DNA of 64,000 nt, from positions 186,001 to 250,000 of the forward strand of contig LATX02000241.1 of NCBI GenBank assembly GCA_001466705.2. Direction: 5' to 3'. Below, in pieces: positions 44,836 to 56,189 of the stretch; position 1 is the stretch's first letter, and every line of letters begins with the position of its first letter. The notes beneath the pieces were generated by a model. That model saw only the letters and a list, made by a program, of their open reading frames with translations. It was not told the DNA's origin and searched no databases. Made by a program: the position numbers and the translations under genes. The DNA is from Moniliophthora roreri (lineage: Eukaryota; Basidiomycota; Agaricomycetes; Agaricales; Marasmiaceae).

Positions 44836-45740
44836 GACAAACTTTTACTATAACGACATCTTCTGGTCCCACGCTAATAACTGTGGCTGACGGATGTCCG
44901 AGTGGGGAGAATTCAGATTTTCGGACCGGATGGTGTGCGCACGTGACGAGGATTACCCTTGGCCTTCGCGTCCACCGCCTGTCGAGTTCGGACAGTTTTG
45001 TTGAGGCCATGTAAGTCTATTCTCTATTGTATGCCTTCTGTGCAACTCATATAGCTATTCTCAGCTCCTTCCGCAGTATCTTTTTTTATTTCGACGGGGT
45101 CTATTGGCCGCGCGATCACCGGTACTTCGTCCTAGCTCATTTGGCTCATATCGAGTTCTATTCCAATCAGCTGGACCTACTAGTAGCGAATATATTCAAA
45201 ACCGGCATCCTGTATCATGAAATGAGCCCGATCAGAGTAACCGGAAAGAAAAAATTGATGACGACAGGCCTACGCTAACGTATCGCACATCTTCTCTTTT
45301 CGAGGTGGTCAATTCTGACTAACATCCGTAGGACGCATAACCCTATATTCTATGAAAATGAGAAGGATGCAAAATGTCTCGATCTGGCTGCAAGATACCG
45401 TTCTGAAGTACCAGGGATTCCCCACTGAACCGAACAACTCCATGATCCACATGACCCACAATGCCATCTTCTCGCATTCATTTCACTCTGCCCTACGACA
45501 CTACAACCTTTTATGGCACCAAACGCTATGTTCGTTGACCTGTACCACATCAAAGTCTCGCTGTTACCATTTTGGTGTTGCCCATCCACAAAATCTCGTC
45601 CCCACGTTGTAGGATGGGATCTAGCGGTCGCAGCATTAGCCTATCTGGACATGTTAGAGGAAAATGCTGTGGAGATCTGTGAAGACACCAAAAGGGGGAG
45701 TCGAGTTAAAGCCTCCACGGTCTTATTCAAGAGACTTTGA
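44836..45740 (+). pseudogene. Unidentified multi-exon gene, apparently broken
   Basis: A plus-strand reading joins 44836-45010 (GTAAGT donor after GAGGCCAT) to 45068-45278, giving ISFRSIFFYFDGVYWPRD, YFVLAHLAHIEFYSNQLDLL and ANIFKTGILYHEMSPIRVTG. A TAA stop follows at once, then IFYENEKDAKCLDLAARYRS after another acceptor (about 45331). A last block ends in VVGWDLAVAALAYLDMLEEN, ICEDTKRGSRVKASTVLF (45606-45738). The blocks read like one protein but stops interrupt it. I do not recognise the family. Confidence 0.35.
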
Positions 45741-47290
45741 CACCGGTATCTCGGGTCCGAGGATGCAGCGACAATGCACGAATTCACTCTTCGTATGCCT
45801 CCTCGGCACGGCAACATCAGGAAGGCACCTTGTTCCCGACGCATGCATCGGCATGCCGCAATGAGCCGCAACAAATCATCTGCTGGTAATACTACACCGC
45901 TCGGACAACCACAATGACACACAGAAAATAATCAGTGCTTCACATACCCAACGCACACCTGCACATCGTAATCTAGCGTTCATAATGCCTCCTCAACGAG
46001 TCTAACGAGCACTATGGTGATCTACGGGGTGCCCTCTGGTGACACGGGGACAGCGGATGTTGGAAGGCCTGACGTGAGATAGAGCGGATGTTGCGGCTTA
46101 TTTGCGAATAAAGCTACTACTATGGATGCATTGTCGGTGATTCAGGCAACTGTCTGCATATGCCGAGTGTCCTCGTACTTCGCTTATAGAGCGTTCATTC
46201 ATTTCACGTTAGTGCCGTCCAGTGTCACCCGGAACCAACCCGAAGCAGCACATCCAAGCGTTCCCGCACGGGTGTATCGGTCTATCTGCGAAGCTTTGTG
46301 CCAGTCGTCCCTTCATGTCGTGGGTACCACTTTTGGGTAGACTGGGACTTGGTGTTCGGGTACGTTTCGTTGCAACGTCACCACATAAATATGCAGTCTA
46401 AGTTGGGAGCGGGCCGATGGTTAATCGAAAGTTGTTGATAGAAGGCAGTGGTTTGTTTGGAGAGCCGAGTGCCGTAATGATTTGAAGGTCACACCTGGTT
46501 CCAGCGGTTCGTGGAATCACAATACTCCCTTGTCTCCCATCTTTTCAGATTCCTCAGAGAACGCAGCCGGTAAGGCATGTTTGGTGGATCAATCTTCATT
46601 ACTGACAGCATCATCGCTTGTCCATGTGATTATAGGTCGGCAGCTGTGGATCGCACTTGTGGGGTTACAGCTGCGTATATTGAAGAGGCAAACAAACGTG
46701 GATAGTTTAACCGACTGGCGCCTAAAAGGAACAGGCAAATGGATTGTATGTTTCGTGCATTTCTTTAACCGGGTCAATCTGATATGGTGGGGCCCTCAGA
46801 GATATTTCATCACGGGCGCTGAATCCTAGAACACGACGTGAACCTGGTATCCATCTCTGTGCAATGTGCTTAGCTCCAGTTCTTGGCGATGTGACATCAA
46901 CACTTGCAGCTTGAACCTTTTAATCCCTTTTTACATTTTGTGGCCGTGGTTCCTGGATGAATCCGAGGAATGATTTACTCTATCTCAGCTCACTTGGCAC
47001 CGAACGCCCTACCAACCGGGGCGGTTTCCTCAGAGTGCCCTTGGGCGTTTTGGGCGTTTATTCGGAGTTGTATCGGGAGCAAAATTGGCATCTGTTCAAC
47101 ATCTACTTGTGGCTTGCTATTTGGTAGCGCAAGCTTAGGCTGATGCTACATCTGAGGTGAGCAACGTGCTCAACTGTTATTGATCCTTAACAACGATCAT
47201 AACCTTTTCTGGCGTTGCACCCCGACCAGGTTTTCATGGCTTGATGACGAATATCAAAGTGGAGCGCCTCGATCCCCGTTTTTCCTGGTC
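45741..47290. other. Gene-poor stretch
   Basis: Short open frames on both strands with no recognisable protein; the longest is 46482-46829 (+, 115 codons), without features. Confidence 0.35.
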
Positions 47291-47297
47291 TATTCGG

Positions 47298-47305
47298 TAT
47301 AAAAA
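47298..47305 (+). promoter_or_regulatory. TATA box of the CAP gene
   Basis: TATAAAAA lies 68 bases before the start codon at 47366. Confidence 0.55.
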
Positions 47306-47365
47306 GCACCATGCTGCGCTTCGACCTCCCCAACGACTTCATCGTTACTCTTGAATCAACCAGCG

Positions 47366-47994
47366 ATGCACTTCTCGACCGTGAATTTGTTCGCTGCACT
47401 TTCCCTCACGGCTTTCTCCCGGGCTGCTATTCTCCCTCGCCAATCTGATGTCGACCAATGGCTTAACGCACACAACGAGGTTCGAGTGCAACACAACGCC
47501 CAGCCTTTGACTTGGAACGACCAGGTAGCCGCCACCGCGCAGAACTGGGCTAACCGGTGCACGATGCAGCATTCTGGGGGCCAGTATGGCGGTAAGTGCA
47601 ATTCACTTTGTTCGCTCTGCGTGGAGCTCACCATCCTTATAGAGAATCTTGCATGGGGAACGGGCAGTTTCCCTATCTCCGCGGCTGTCAAGCTATGGGC
47701 TGACGAAGTTAGTGAGTACCGTATTCATTTAGGTAACAATCTTCGTTGATTGACAACGGTTGAATAGGCGAGTACGACCCTAATAACCCTCAATATTCTC
47801 ACTTCACCCAAGTCGTATGGAAGTCTACCACAGAGCTTGGGTGCGGCGTTGCCGACTGCTCTGGGACGACATACTATGTCTGCAACTATAACCCGCCTGG
47901 AAATGTCATCGGACAATTCCCGTGAGTTCCTTATTCTTGGGCTCAGAATGTGACTGATTCATCGTTTTTTGCCAGCGGGAATGTTGAAGTATAG
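47366..47994 (+). CDS. Secreted CAP/PR-1 (SCP) family protein (4 exons)
   Basis: Exons 47366-47591, 47643-47711, 47768-47921 and 47976-47994 give 155 residues. A signal peptide (hydrophobic core LFAALSLTAF, cleavage probably near SRA-AIL) is followed by a compact CAP domain: WLNAHNEVRVQHN, LTWNDQVAATAQNWANRC, GGQYGENLAWGTGSF, YSHFTQVVWKSTTELGCG and YYVCNYNPPGN. The His in LNAHNEVR, the Glu in GENLAW and the His in YSHFTQ are the usual cavity residues. Cysteine pairs match the family. Fungal CAP proteins (PRY type) are secreted and bind sterols or other lipids; that role here is by family only. The size is near the minimum for the domain, with no extra linker. Confidence 0.88.
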
Positions 47995-48590
47995 CGGGAA
48001 ATGGTCAATACAGACTTGGAAGATGCGTTGTAATAGCTATAGAATGTACAATGTAAGATTACCTTTATTCTCCCGACCCTGCAACCTCCGCTGCCCATTT
48101 GGGTCCATCAGACCCTTTCGTTTTGCCACACAAAGATGCGCTATCAACTCATCATTCCTCTCCGCACTGCCACATCCCTTTGAGGATACGACTGCAATCC
48201 AGAATCCGAGGCACCCGGGTCGTTCTCGGCAGCACGTTTTGGATAAGATCACGGATCATCCGACACAATTGACAGAGTGTTATCACCAGGCGCTGTTATT
48301 CCAACGCTTTTCGCTCAAATCACTCAAGTCTGACGAGGATTTCGGTCTTTAGGCAAGAGTTAATCGAGGAGCTACTAGAGAGCCCATACCTTGATCATTG
48401 GTTGGACACATTTTCATTCTGAACGGCCCGGAAAATATTCGGATATGAGTTCTTTCATCAAACTTCCTCGTCTCCACCAAAAACGAGGCCTGCGCTCATC
48501 CTTTGTTCCTTTGTCGTGTCGAAACAATGAGGCGCGAGGATAAAACATATATGGGCCGAAGGTGGAACCGATTCCACAACCTCTATTGAA
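47995..48590. other. Intergenic stretch
   Basis: This separates two plus-strand genes. Open frames here have no recognisable features; the region probably includes the 3' end of the CAP gene and the promoter of the WD40 gene. Confidence 0.35.
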
Positions 48591-50114
48591 ATGTCCGATG
48601 TGCGGTTTCGATCTCTTCGTCTCGATTTCTCTGCTGATTTATATTCACAGCGACCCAGTTTACAGGAGCATATCGAAATCAAACCAGGCGTAGGTCATAT
48701 TAAGGCAGCATGTCTTTCGCCGGACAATCGAAACATAGCAGTTGGCGGTACGCACGACGTTTCATATTGCCATAACCAAATTTAATCGTTATCTTAGGAA
48801 GTAGCGGGTGTGTAGAAGTCTACAGGACTGACAATGGTCATTGTGTGGGATCTTTCCAACCCTCGGCACCAAAGGAGAAGATTACGGATATGAAAATCAG
48901 TCTAGGCGGGATCACATCTCTTGATTGGGTTCGTGCGGGAGTGGGGAAGCAGACGCTTTGTGTTGGGACGACTAGTGGTTGGGTAGCCCTTTATTCAAAG
49001 TCAGACAACATGGTTAGTGTACGTCACTCAAACTGTATCCTTTACTATGCTGACCGTAGCGTCAGGTTCGCTTCAGCACCGACAAGGAAAGGCTTTACGA
49101 AGTCTTTCCCGGCCAAGCAGTCATAAATACAGCATACGACGCTGGACGGTTCGTATTCGTCAGTAGTTCAGGCCGCTTGGAAGGTTACAAGCATGCGCCT
49201 CCACCATCCAATGCACCTTGGCAGCCACTCGGAGGGCGTGATCTATCTTTCATTCCAATGGGAATTCAGTTCGCTGACAAAGAAATTTTAGTCACTTCAT
49301 CGCAGGAGGCCAAGATGTACGTGCTTGATTCGTTTGAAGGCTCGTCGCTCACCATCACTGTAGGAGATCTTTGTCCGTTGTAGCCTTGAGTAGCGACCAA
49401 GATCAATGGAACTGGCATAAACCATTGGACCATCCAATGTGCGTAGACTATCCTGAATGTATATCGATCTTCTAATGCTTCTGCTTCAGTGGTGCTCCGA
49501 TTATTTCGTCAGATCAGACCAAACTACTTGCTCAACGAAAGGAGACTGGTATATACGAGCTCTACAAGTTTCCCCGAGATGGAGCACCTTCGGAACTTCA
49601 TTATTCCCCAGCATTTAAGTAATGTAAAACAGTGCACATTTCTTGACTGAGACGGTCATTTTGCAGCATTTGGCAGCGATAACGGCTATGTCTACATTTA
49701 TGATACGAGATCAGGCGATCGAGTACAGACACTTGAGTATCAGAAAGGTAATATTTCTTTTCCATCCCTGCTTGATAAAAGCTAATAGTTGATCGTTCGT
49801 TAGGAAAAATCTCAGTGAGAACCATACTGGTGAGCATTAGTTCTTTGTCTTGCGATACCCTATTTACGCTTCTGCGCTAGGCTGCAAACTCTGGCGTTCG
49901 AGAAGTCATTTTGACGGCTGCCTCTGATGACGAGTACGGGCACTTGGTCATTTGGCGAGGCACCTTTGCGAGTCCCAGGTGGATTCATCCTAGCAATAAT
50001 TTAAACAGGTACGGAGTTGTCATAGCTTTGACACTCGTTATGTTTCTTTCCATCGTATACTTCAGCGATGGAACGCTTTTCAGTAAATGCTCCTTTTATA
50101 TCTTCGCATTTTAG
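48591..50114 (+). CDS. WD40-like beta-propeller protein with C-terminal membrane helix (9 exons)
   Basis: Exons 48591-48747, 48798-49012, 49066-49316, 49364-49438, 49490-49618, 49677-49747, 49804-49829, 49881-49978 and 50009-50114 give 375 residues. Repeat-like blades include IKAACLSPDNRNIAVGGSSG then CVEVYRTDNG, ITSLDWVRAG then GTTSGWVALYS, RSLSVVALSSDQDQ, DNGYVYIYDTRSGD and VREVILTAASDDEYGHLVIW. The end of the protein, YGVVIALTLVMFLSIVYF, is one hydrophobic helix followed by about 15 residues, so the propeller is likely tail-anchored with its body in the cytosol. For exon 6 the second of two AG acceptors is needed, because the first leads to a stop. The partner is unknown. Confidence 0.72.
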
Positions 50115-50255
50115 ACTTGGGTAATGGACAACACCTTAATATAATTATAGAAATCCGAATTGCAGAAAAAAAGGAAAAACACGCCGCTGCCTAAAGTCTA
50201 CTGTACAAACTTGACCATGACTTTTGTACTGTGAACTATTCATTCGGCGAACGCA

Positions 50256-50588
50256 TCAGAGCCCCAGAGTAACGGGAACGCAGCCAATTGCGATAACTCC
50301 ATCTGGGGACGAAGCAATCAGTACATGTCAGACAATCAAGACGACGACGCCAAGAAGGGTTTCAATCGCTTACTGAACGAGTTATCGGAGCAGCACACAG
50401 GGCTCGCAGAGCTACGACGACGAAATGAGTCAACCACCAATAAATATTGAAGCGGTAGATGCTCACCATGAGTTGCCTCCGGCACCGATGACGGTGATGG
50501 GGTCGCAAGTGAGCCCGACATCGACGTTCAAGTCCTGCAGAACGATCCCCAGCAGACTGAGGATGACCCCAACGGGGTCGCTGCTCGC
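50256..50588 (-). pseudogene. Class I hydrophobin copy, 5' truncated
   Basis: On the minus strand, sequence homologous to the neighbouring hydrophobin starts abruptly at GCGAGCAGC (50588). It keeps cysteines four to eight: [16 protein letters not shown] across the first intron, SASPVCCSDNSF, and NGVIAIGCVPVTLGL after the second intron. The signal peptide and the first three cysteines (C and CC) are missing; the upstream sequence is unrelated. The protein could not form the normal four disulfides. Confidence 0.72.
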
Positions 50589-50850
50589 CTTATGTCTTAC
50601 TGCGTATGGAGGAATTTTCTGCAAAAACATCTGTCGAGGTCATGGTAGTTCTGATGGAACGATCAAGGAACCGTCGGTAGTCGATAATGCCGAGGCACTT
50701 GAGGGTAGGCTTTTTCGACTCGAGCTAGGCGAGACGCAGGTATTCTATTCAATACGACCGTTTCATTTGTATATATCACTATTACATTCATTTCCCACTA
50801 TCGATCTACTGAAACCACGTTCAATCATGATCATAGCAGTCTGCAGGGGC

Positions 50851-51304
50851 TTAGAGGTTGATATTGACGGGAACGCAACCAAGGGCAACGATGCCGTCTA
50901 AGGAAATTGTTGGTCAGCTAACGTCAAAAGAGAAGAGCGTAGAATAAAGGTAGTGCTCACTGAATGAGTTGTTCTCGCAGCACACGGGGTTTGCAGAGCT
51001 GAAATCAAGCCAGTTAGCAATAGAAAACGGTTGTACAAAGTACAAAGAACGCCTTTACCAGCTGTTACTTCCACCACCGATGATGGTAATGGGGGAGCAG
51101 GTAAGTCCAACGTCGATATTCAGGTCCTGGAGAACGATCCCCAGCAAGCCGAGAATGACCGCAACCGGGTTGCTGCTCGCACTTTGTACAGAGTCGCAGC
51201 ACTGGATGGGGCCAGTGGTGCACAGAGGCAGGGATGGACCTGGGAGTGGGAGTGGCGGCCGCAAGGGTGGCAAGGGCGGTGAGAGCAGCAAGCTTGTATT
51301 GCAT
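50851..51304 (-). pseudogene. Class I hydrophobin with a frameshift after the signal peptide
   Basis: The minus-strand exons 51304-51059, 50998-50961 and 50897-50851 hold a full class I hydrophobin pattern: C-x6-CC-x32-C-x12-C-x5-CC-x12-C ([51 protein letters not shown]). The only ATG encodes a good signal peptide, [20 protein letters not shown], but it is one base out of frame with the cysteine core. The shift lies between 51225 and 51240. No intron fits in that gap and no in-frame ATG exists upstream. Either this is a recent inactivation or one base is wrong in the assembly. A TATATAAGG box lies at 51368-51376. Hydrophobins coat aerial hyphae and spores. Confidence 0.72.
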
Positions 51305-51379
51305 AATTGAGAGAATGGGCTACTGGTGGGTGTTCAGTGAGGAATTCAAGAGTAAAAGACAGAGCCCTTATATACATTT

Positions 51380-51876
51380 TTCTGCGTACCCAGAAACAAA
51401 TATGGAAACATGTTCTTGTAGTTTTGACATGCAATGACATTTCCAAGAATGTTGCGTTATAACATTTTCGAATTGATTCGTCTTGTGAAGGATGTCAGCG
51501 GCGCTAGTGATTGACAAAGTTTCATAAGGCAGTTAGGCACTCAAAGATTATTTCCCCGACGCTGGTTACTGTTGCGTGGTGAGTGACGAAGTCAATGATA
51601 TCAAACACTTACGTTCCACTGTGCCTGTCCCTAACCGTTACCGCCATGCATGATAAAAGTCGGCAGGCACTGGCATTGAATCGAGTGTCTGGCCATTGTG
51701 AAGATGTAAGAAGGCAACATGACAAATTATTCGAGTATGAGATACAGTAGCCTCACCGAAGAGGGAGCCGTACAAGAAGGATATACTTATACTCAAAGTC
51801 CAAGATGAATAAAGAACTGTACAACGAACACAGTCAAAGGTATAGGCAGCAATGGGTTTCGGTCTGAGAAAGCGAT
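51380..51876. other. Intergenic stretch
   Basis: This holds the hydrophobin promoter side and the 3' flank of the splicing factor gene. No other feature was seen. Confidence 0.35.
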
Positions 51877-52984
51877 CTAGTATCGCCGGCCATAGTCGTA
51901 ATCGCGACCATAACGTCGTTCCCGATCGTAATCTCTGTCCCTTCGGTAATCGTAGTCTCGGCCTCGATAATAATCTCGGTCTCGATCCCTTCTTCTGTCT
52001 TCATCGTCGCGCCAGCTTCGGCTACGGGCGTAGCGACTATCAAATGGTCGAGGATCATATGGCCGTTCTCCTGGGGTGAATAAGACGATAAGCAAGCGGA
52101 AATAGTGAGAGAACGTGACGTACGAGGGGGATCTCTTTTTGGTGGTCCGCAGTATTTTCCTGGTGTAGGGGTTCTGGCACGGCCTCGACGCGCCTAGAGA
52201 AACAGAGAGATGGTCAGTCAAACAAGGAGGCGGGAATGGGGACAATGTACACACACCTTTTCAACAGTGATCACCTTTCCAAACAACTCGGTCGCATTAA
52301 GAGCCGTAATCGCTGCTTGCGCTTCTTCAGGAGACTCCATGGTTACGAAGCCGAATCCTCGAGATTCACGAGTGTGGGGGTCATAAACTACTTGTGCCTT
52401 CTGGACCTAATAAACCGTCAGTCTAATCTGACCAGCCAGTCTTGAATAACGTACCCTGCCTGTCTTGGCAAACGCAGCCTCTAGGTCTCTATTGTCCACC
52501 TTGTGACTGAGCCCTTTTACGTGAAGATTATTTCCAAAATTTTGATTGTCTTCGCGGCTAGAGTAGGAAGTTAGCCAAAGGAAACTCTAAAAGCCGACAG
52601 GCCAAGCTTACCCTCTACCATCATCGGCTGACCTGCCGTCATGTTCGCCTCTTGTACCTGGACTACGACTCCTGCTTGATCTTCTTGGTTGACTGTCGTG
52701 GTTGACGCTTGGTATGGATATGCCGGCTGTAGGTATCGAGATAGCAACTGTGAAAGGTGGAAGAAAAGAGTCGGTTGATGTTCAAGCACAAGATTCATTA
52801 CAGTTTCGGAGTCGGTGAGGTTATCAGATGGAAAGAACGTGTGAAGGCGACCATCAAGTCGGAGCCGAAAAAAATTTGGCTGGAAAAAAGGTCGCATTGT
52901 ATGGCGGTATGGTTGAAAGTCGAAAAGGTCGAAAGTCTGGTGAGGTCGATAGTCGAAAACATACCAGAGTCCATGCTGATTTTG
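51877..52984 (-). CDS. Transformer-2-like SR protein, RRM splicing factor (6 exons)
   Basis: The minus-strand exons 52984-52975, 52747-52612, 52557-52455, 52406-52257, 52193-52124 and 52070-51877 give 220 residues. An N-terminal RS segment (QPRRSSRSRSPG) is followed by one RRM with LHVKGL (RNP2) and RGFGFVTM (RNP1), ending VITVEKARRGRARTPTPGKY. A C-terminal stretch of about 60 residues is rich in Arg-Asp and Arg-Tyr (RDRDRDYYRGRDYDYRRD). This RS1-RRM-linker-RS2 order is that of Tra2, a nuclear regulator that binds GA-rich exon enhancers. The first exon is only ten bases; it was chosen because it gives the ATG and joins in phase to VAISIPTAGI. Confidence 0.85.
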
Positions 52985-53756
52985 GTGGATCTTGCGAGCT
53001 GAGCTGGGCGTAGGTAGTAGTTGCTGTCAAAGAAGCGGTTGTCACCACCGTAACACTTTTTGACAGCTGCGCACGTGCCATCATCGTAACGCGACGCCTA
53101 ACTCCGATCAGTTTAGTGAAAAAAAAGCTGTTTCAACCGGAAACGTATACCAATTTACCTGCAATAAAGAGCAGGATATGGCAAACTGAAAGGCTCCAGA
53201 ATCATGGAGTTCAAGTCGCTCCGAATTTTGAGCTGAAACTCAACCAATCAGGACCGCTTTAGGACCACCAGGAAAGGCGAGAATTCCGACGTACCGAAAT
53301 GAATGCTGATTTGCGTCATTTCTGAGATTACCGAAACGCAGCGTTTCAGTTGAGGCTTCGGGGGCTCCACAGTAGTAGCAGATTTGGGTCGAATCTGTCT
53401 ACCAGATACTTTTCCATTGGCCCACAGCGGCCGGTTTCAGGCAGTCTGATTGGGGACATTTCCAGGAGGCTCGGAGGGCTAACCTGACTCGACTTCTCTC
53501 GGAAGACCAGAAATGCGCACCGATTGTTTCCAAATCTGGAAGAAGTTCGGAATGCTTTCTGATTCCTTTCCTTTCAGGCGTCAAGTCGGAGGGTTAGAAC
53601 CACCGATTTTCCGCAATCATCTTTGCTTGCCTTTTGTTCTGCCAGATCCCTGATGAATCAGGTGCGGTCTCCGGCTGAAATCTGTCTAACTGATTTCCTT
53701 CCTAAACTGGTGCACATACACATTACGTGTTACGTGCGTGTCCTAATACATAACAA
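52985..53756. other. Intergenic stretch
   Basis: No gene was recognised. The left edge is the promoter side of the Tra2-like gene. Confidence 0.35.
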
Positions 53757-54053
53757 TCACTTCCTGGATATTCTAGGCAGGTCTTTCAACTTTGACTTTC
53801 CCCTCGCTAGATCATTGGCATCACGCTTCTCCGGTAAAGTGCAGGTCCTATCGCGCATAGGCATAGGTGGCATAGGTGGCATAGGTGATTCCACCACAGG
53901 TGAAGGAGGCGGTATAATGTTCTCCTCGTTCTGTTCCTGTTCCTGTTCCTGTTCCGAACCGGAACCTGGCGCCGTCGTGTCTGCATTATCGCTGCTGTAT
54001 TCTGTGCCGGAATCTTCATTGCCGGAGAGAGGCTCTTCGACTACAGATTTCAA
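53757..54053 (-). CDS. Low-complexity acidic/proline-rich fragment
   Basis: A minus-strand frame of 98 codons reads an acidic Ser/Glu part (PLSGNEDSGTEYSSDN), a Gln-Glu repeat (EQEQEQEQ), a Pro-Met repeat (MPPMPPMPM) and a basic end. The repeats come from a TTCCTG hexamer array (53931-53955) and a GGCATAGGT nonamer array (about 53860-53888). It may be part of a disordered protein with further exons, or chance. Confidence 0.3.
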   Translation of the reverse strand: MKSVVEEPLSGNEDSGTEYSSDNADTTAPGSGSEQEQEQEQNEENIIPPPSPVVESPMPPMPPMPMRDRTCTLPEKRDANDLARGKSKLKDLPRISRK

Positions 54054-55619
54054 CCATGGTGGAGGCGCTTGTCCAGGAATGCGCTATATGGAAGAAACAT
54101 GTCTACGTCCATGAATCGGGGAAGAATGAACTTGACATACCCTGAACCTTGCTCTGCATATCCTGAACCCCGATTTGCCAACTTCTGTCCATGTCTGCTC
54201 GATGTTAACCCAGAAATACACATATAAGTGGCGATGTGGACCTACCCTAATGACTTGATACAACCCGTCGTACCTATATCTAAATTAAAAGAAAATGTCA
54301 GACCATCTCGATGCCTTTAAGACAGTCTACGCACCCAGATTCAGGTCCGTACGGGGACCCTGGAACATGACCCCGAAACACTCGAACCGCTCGTCGTCTC
54401 CCTTCACCCGATCTCTATTAAGATCGTCGTGATCAACGAAGAAATCTTATGAGAGAAAACTGTTCCCCACCTTCAAACTGAGGTTGGACTTGTTGCTCCA
54501 TTTCTGATCCTCGACCTGGGTTCCACCTTTTCGTCCGCCTTAGAGAAACCTATTATTGGCATAATCCTTATTAAACCAGAAGGAATAGATCAAACCTTCG
54601 CCTGTATACGTGCTGAATACGTTGATTAGCATGTAGAGTCCAAGAAAAACAGATAATGTTCCACCCACAATTCTATTCCTTCGTCTTTATCATCTTCATA
54701 TCCACCGGACCTGTGATCCTCCTTGAGCCACTCGTCGTGTATCAAGCACGTGGCGAGACTTACAAGACAACGGAATACGCTCCCCAGCTAGAATTCCCGT
54801 GAATACCTGCAGTTGTAGGGCCATGAACCATGGCAGCAGTCATCTCGTCGCGACTACTAAAGTGGCTGCCAATGGGGCAGTGGGCAAGGGCACCATATTG
54901 GTATTCGCGCTTTCTAAAGGTCAAAATGGCGTAAATACTTTGGTAATCGTTAAGAAATGTGCATTAAACTAACCCTTTCCTTTGGTAGAGGGATGGAACA
55001 AGCATTGTCGCGAGAGATGGTAGTCGTGTGGTGGTGGTTGATAATAAAGAGACGCAAAGCAAGAGGTATCAATTGTTAAACGAACGGCATGTCGGCATGT
55101 CAGCGTGTGTACTTGCCTTATGGGCCTAAACTTAAATGTGTTGAGCATTATTTCTCGCTCCACTCGAAGGAGGAAAAAAATCTGGCACTGGGGATTTCCT
55201 GAGAACAGCGTATTCTATCGATCCCCAGTCGCCTTTTTGCTCTAATGTTGCCGTGGAAAGAGAAATAAAGCAAGAGGGGCACGTGACATACTCTAAAACT
55301 GTTTTACGCGTACTTTAGCGATACTAGTAGCCGACGCGTAGCAGCATGACAAAACGTTTTCTCCTGACCTCCGAGTTCACATTGCCCCGGGCCTCGCTTG
55401 CCAAAAATGTTCAACTCGGTTTCCATACTACAATGTCAGAAGACAATAAATGTTCATTGTATTGATGCCGAAAGCGTTTTCTCAGGCAATCGCTGCTACG
55501 TCATTGATGGAGAATCGGTACTGGACGGGGGTACTTCAGCTTTGTCCAGGTGCTCACCGTAAGACTATGGGCGAGCTTAGATTCAAGATGATGATACAGG
55601 CCAGCATTGATTGACGGGG
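54054..55619. other. Gene-poor stretch
   Basis: No recognisable coding sequence or repeat over about 1.5 kb. Frames are short on both strands. Confidence 0.4.
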
Positions 55620-55970
55620 ATGTATTCCGATTTCCAGAACGCCACTGAGGAGATTATGTCCTTCCCACTACGGCTTCCCCCAAGTCTGGTCATCACGCCC
55701 GCCCCCCCCGACTCGCTACTAAACTTATTCGAGCAAGGCATTTGCTCCTGGAATGACTCGCCTTTACATGGAAGGTTACTGAAGGCCAAAGCCATTTCAT
55801 TAAAGGCTCATGGGATCCAACGAGGAGTTCATAGTCGGGACAGGACCAGCCGAGTAACATCACTACGAGGAGAGGATCTAGTAGACACTTCTAACCCGTA
55901 CACTTCAGCCTGTTTTACTCAACATCATTACCACCTTGACAGTGAGCGTATAACAGCCAAAAGAACATGA
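55620..55970 (+). CDS. Hypothetical protein, 116 codons
   Basis: An ATG at 55620 opens MYSDFQNATEEIMSFPLRLP, continues LVITPAPPDSLLNLFEQGIC and ends at 55970. There is no domain, signal or helix pattern I recognise, and no intron signals to extend it with confidence. It may be chance. Confidence 0.25.
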   Translation: MYSDFQNATEEIMSFPLRLPPSLVITPAPPDSLLNLFEQGICSWNDSPLHGRLLKAKAISLKAHGIQRGVHSRDRTSRVTSLRGEDLVDTSNPYTSACFTQHHYHLDSERITAKRT

Positions 55971-56189
55971 GTTTTCCTCCGAGCCAATCAGAGAAGAAAC
56001 TTGGATTTCTGTATACAGTAACACACGTTGGATAACTTAAGAAGTGACTTATAATACTATCACAGGTTCAGCGGACGCTATTTATTGTATGATAGAGGCG
56101 CGATTATTTCCTTAATATCACGAAAAACTAGACTATAATGAGTTTCTCATCTGCTTCCAAGTTGAACCGCGTACCTATCTTCTAAAACA

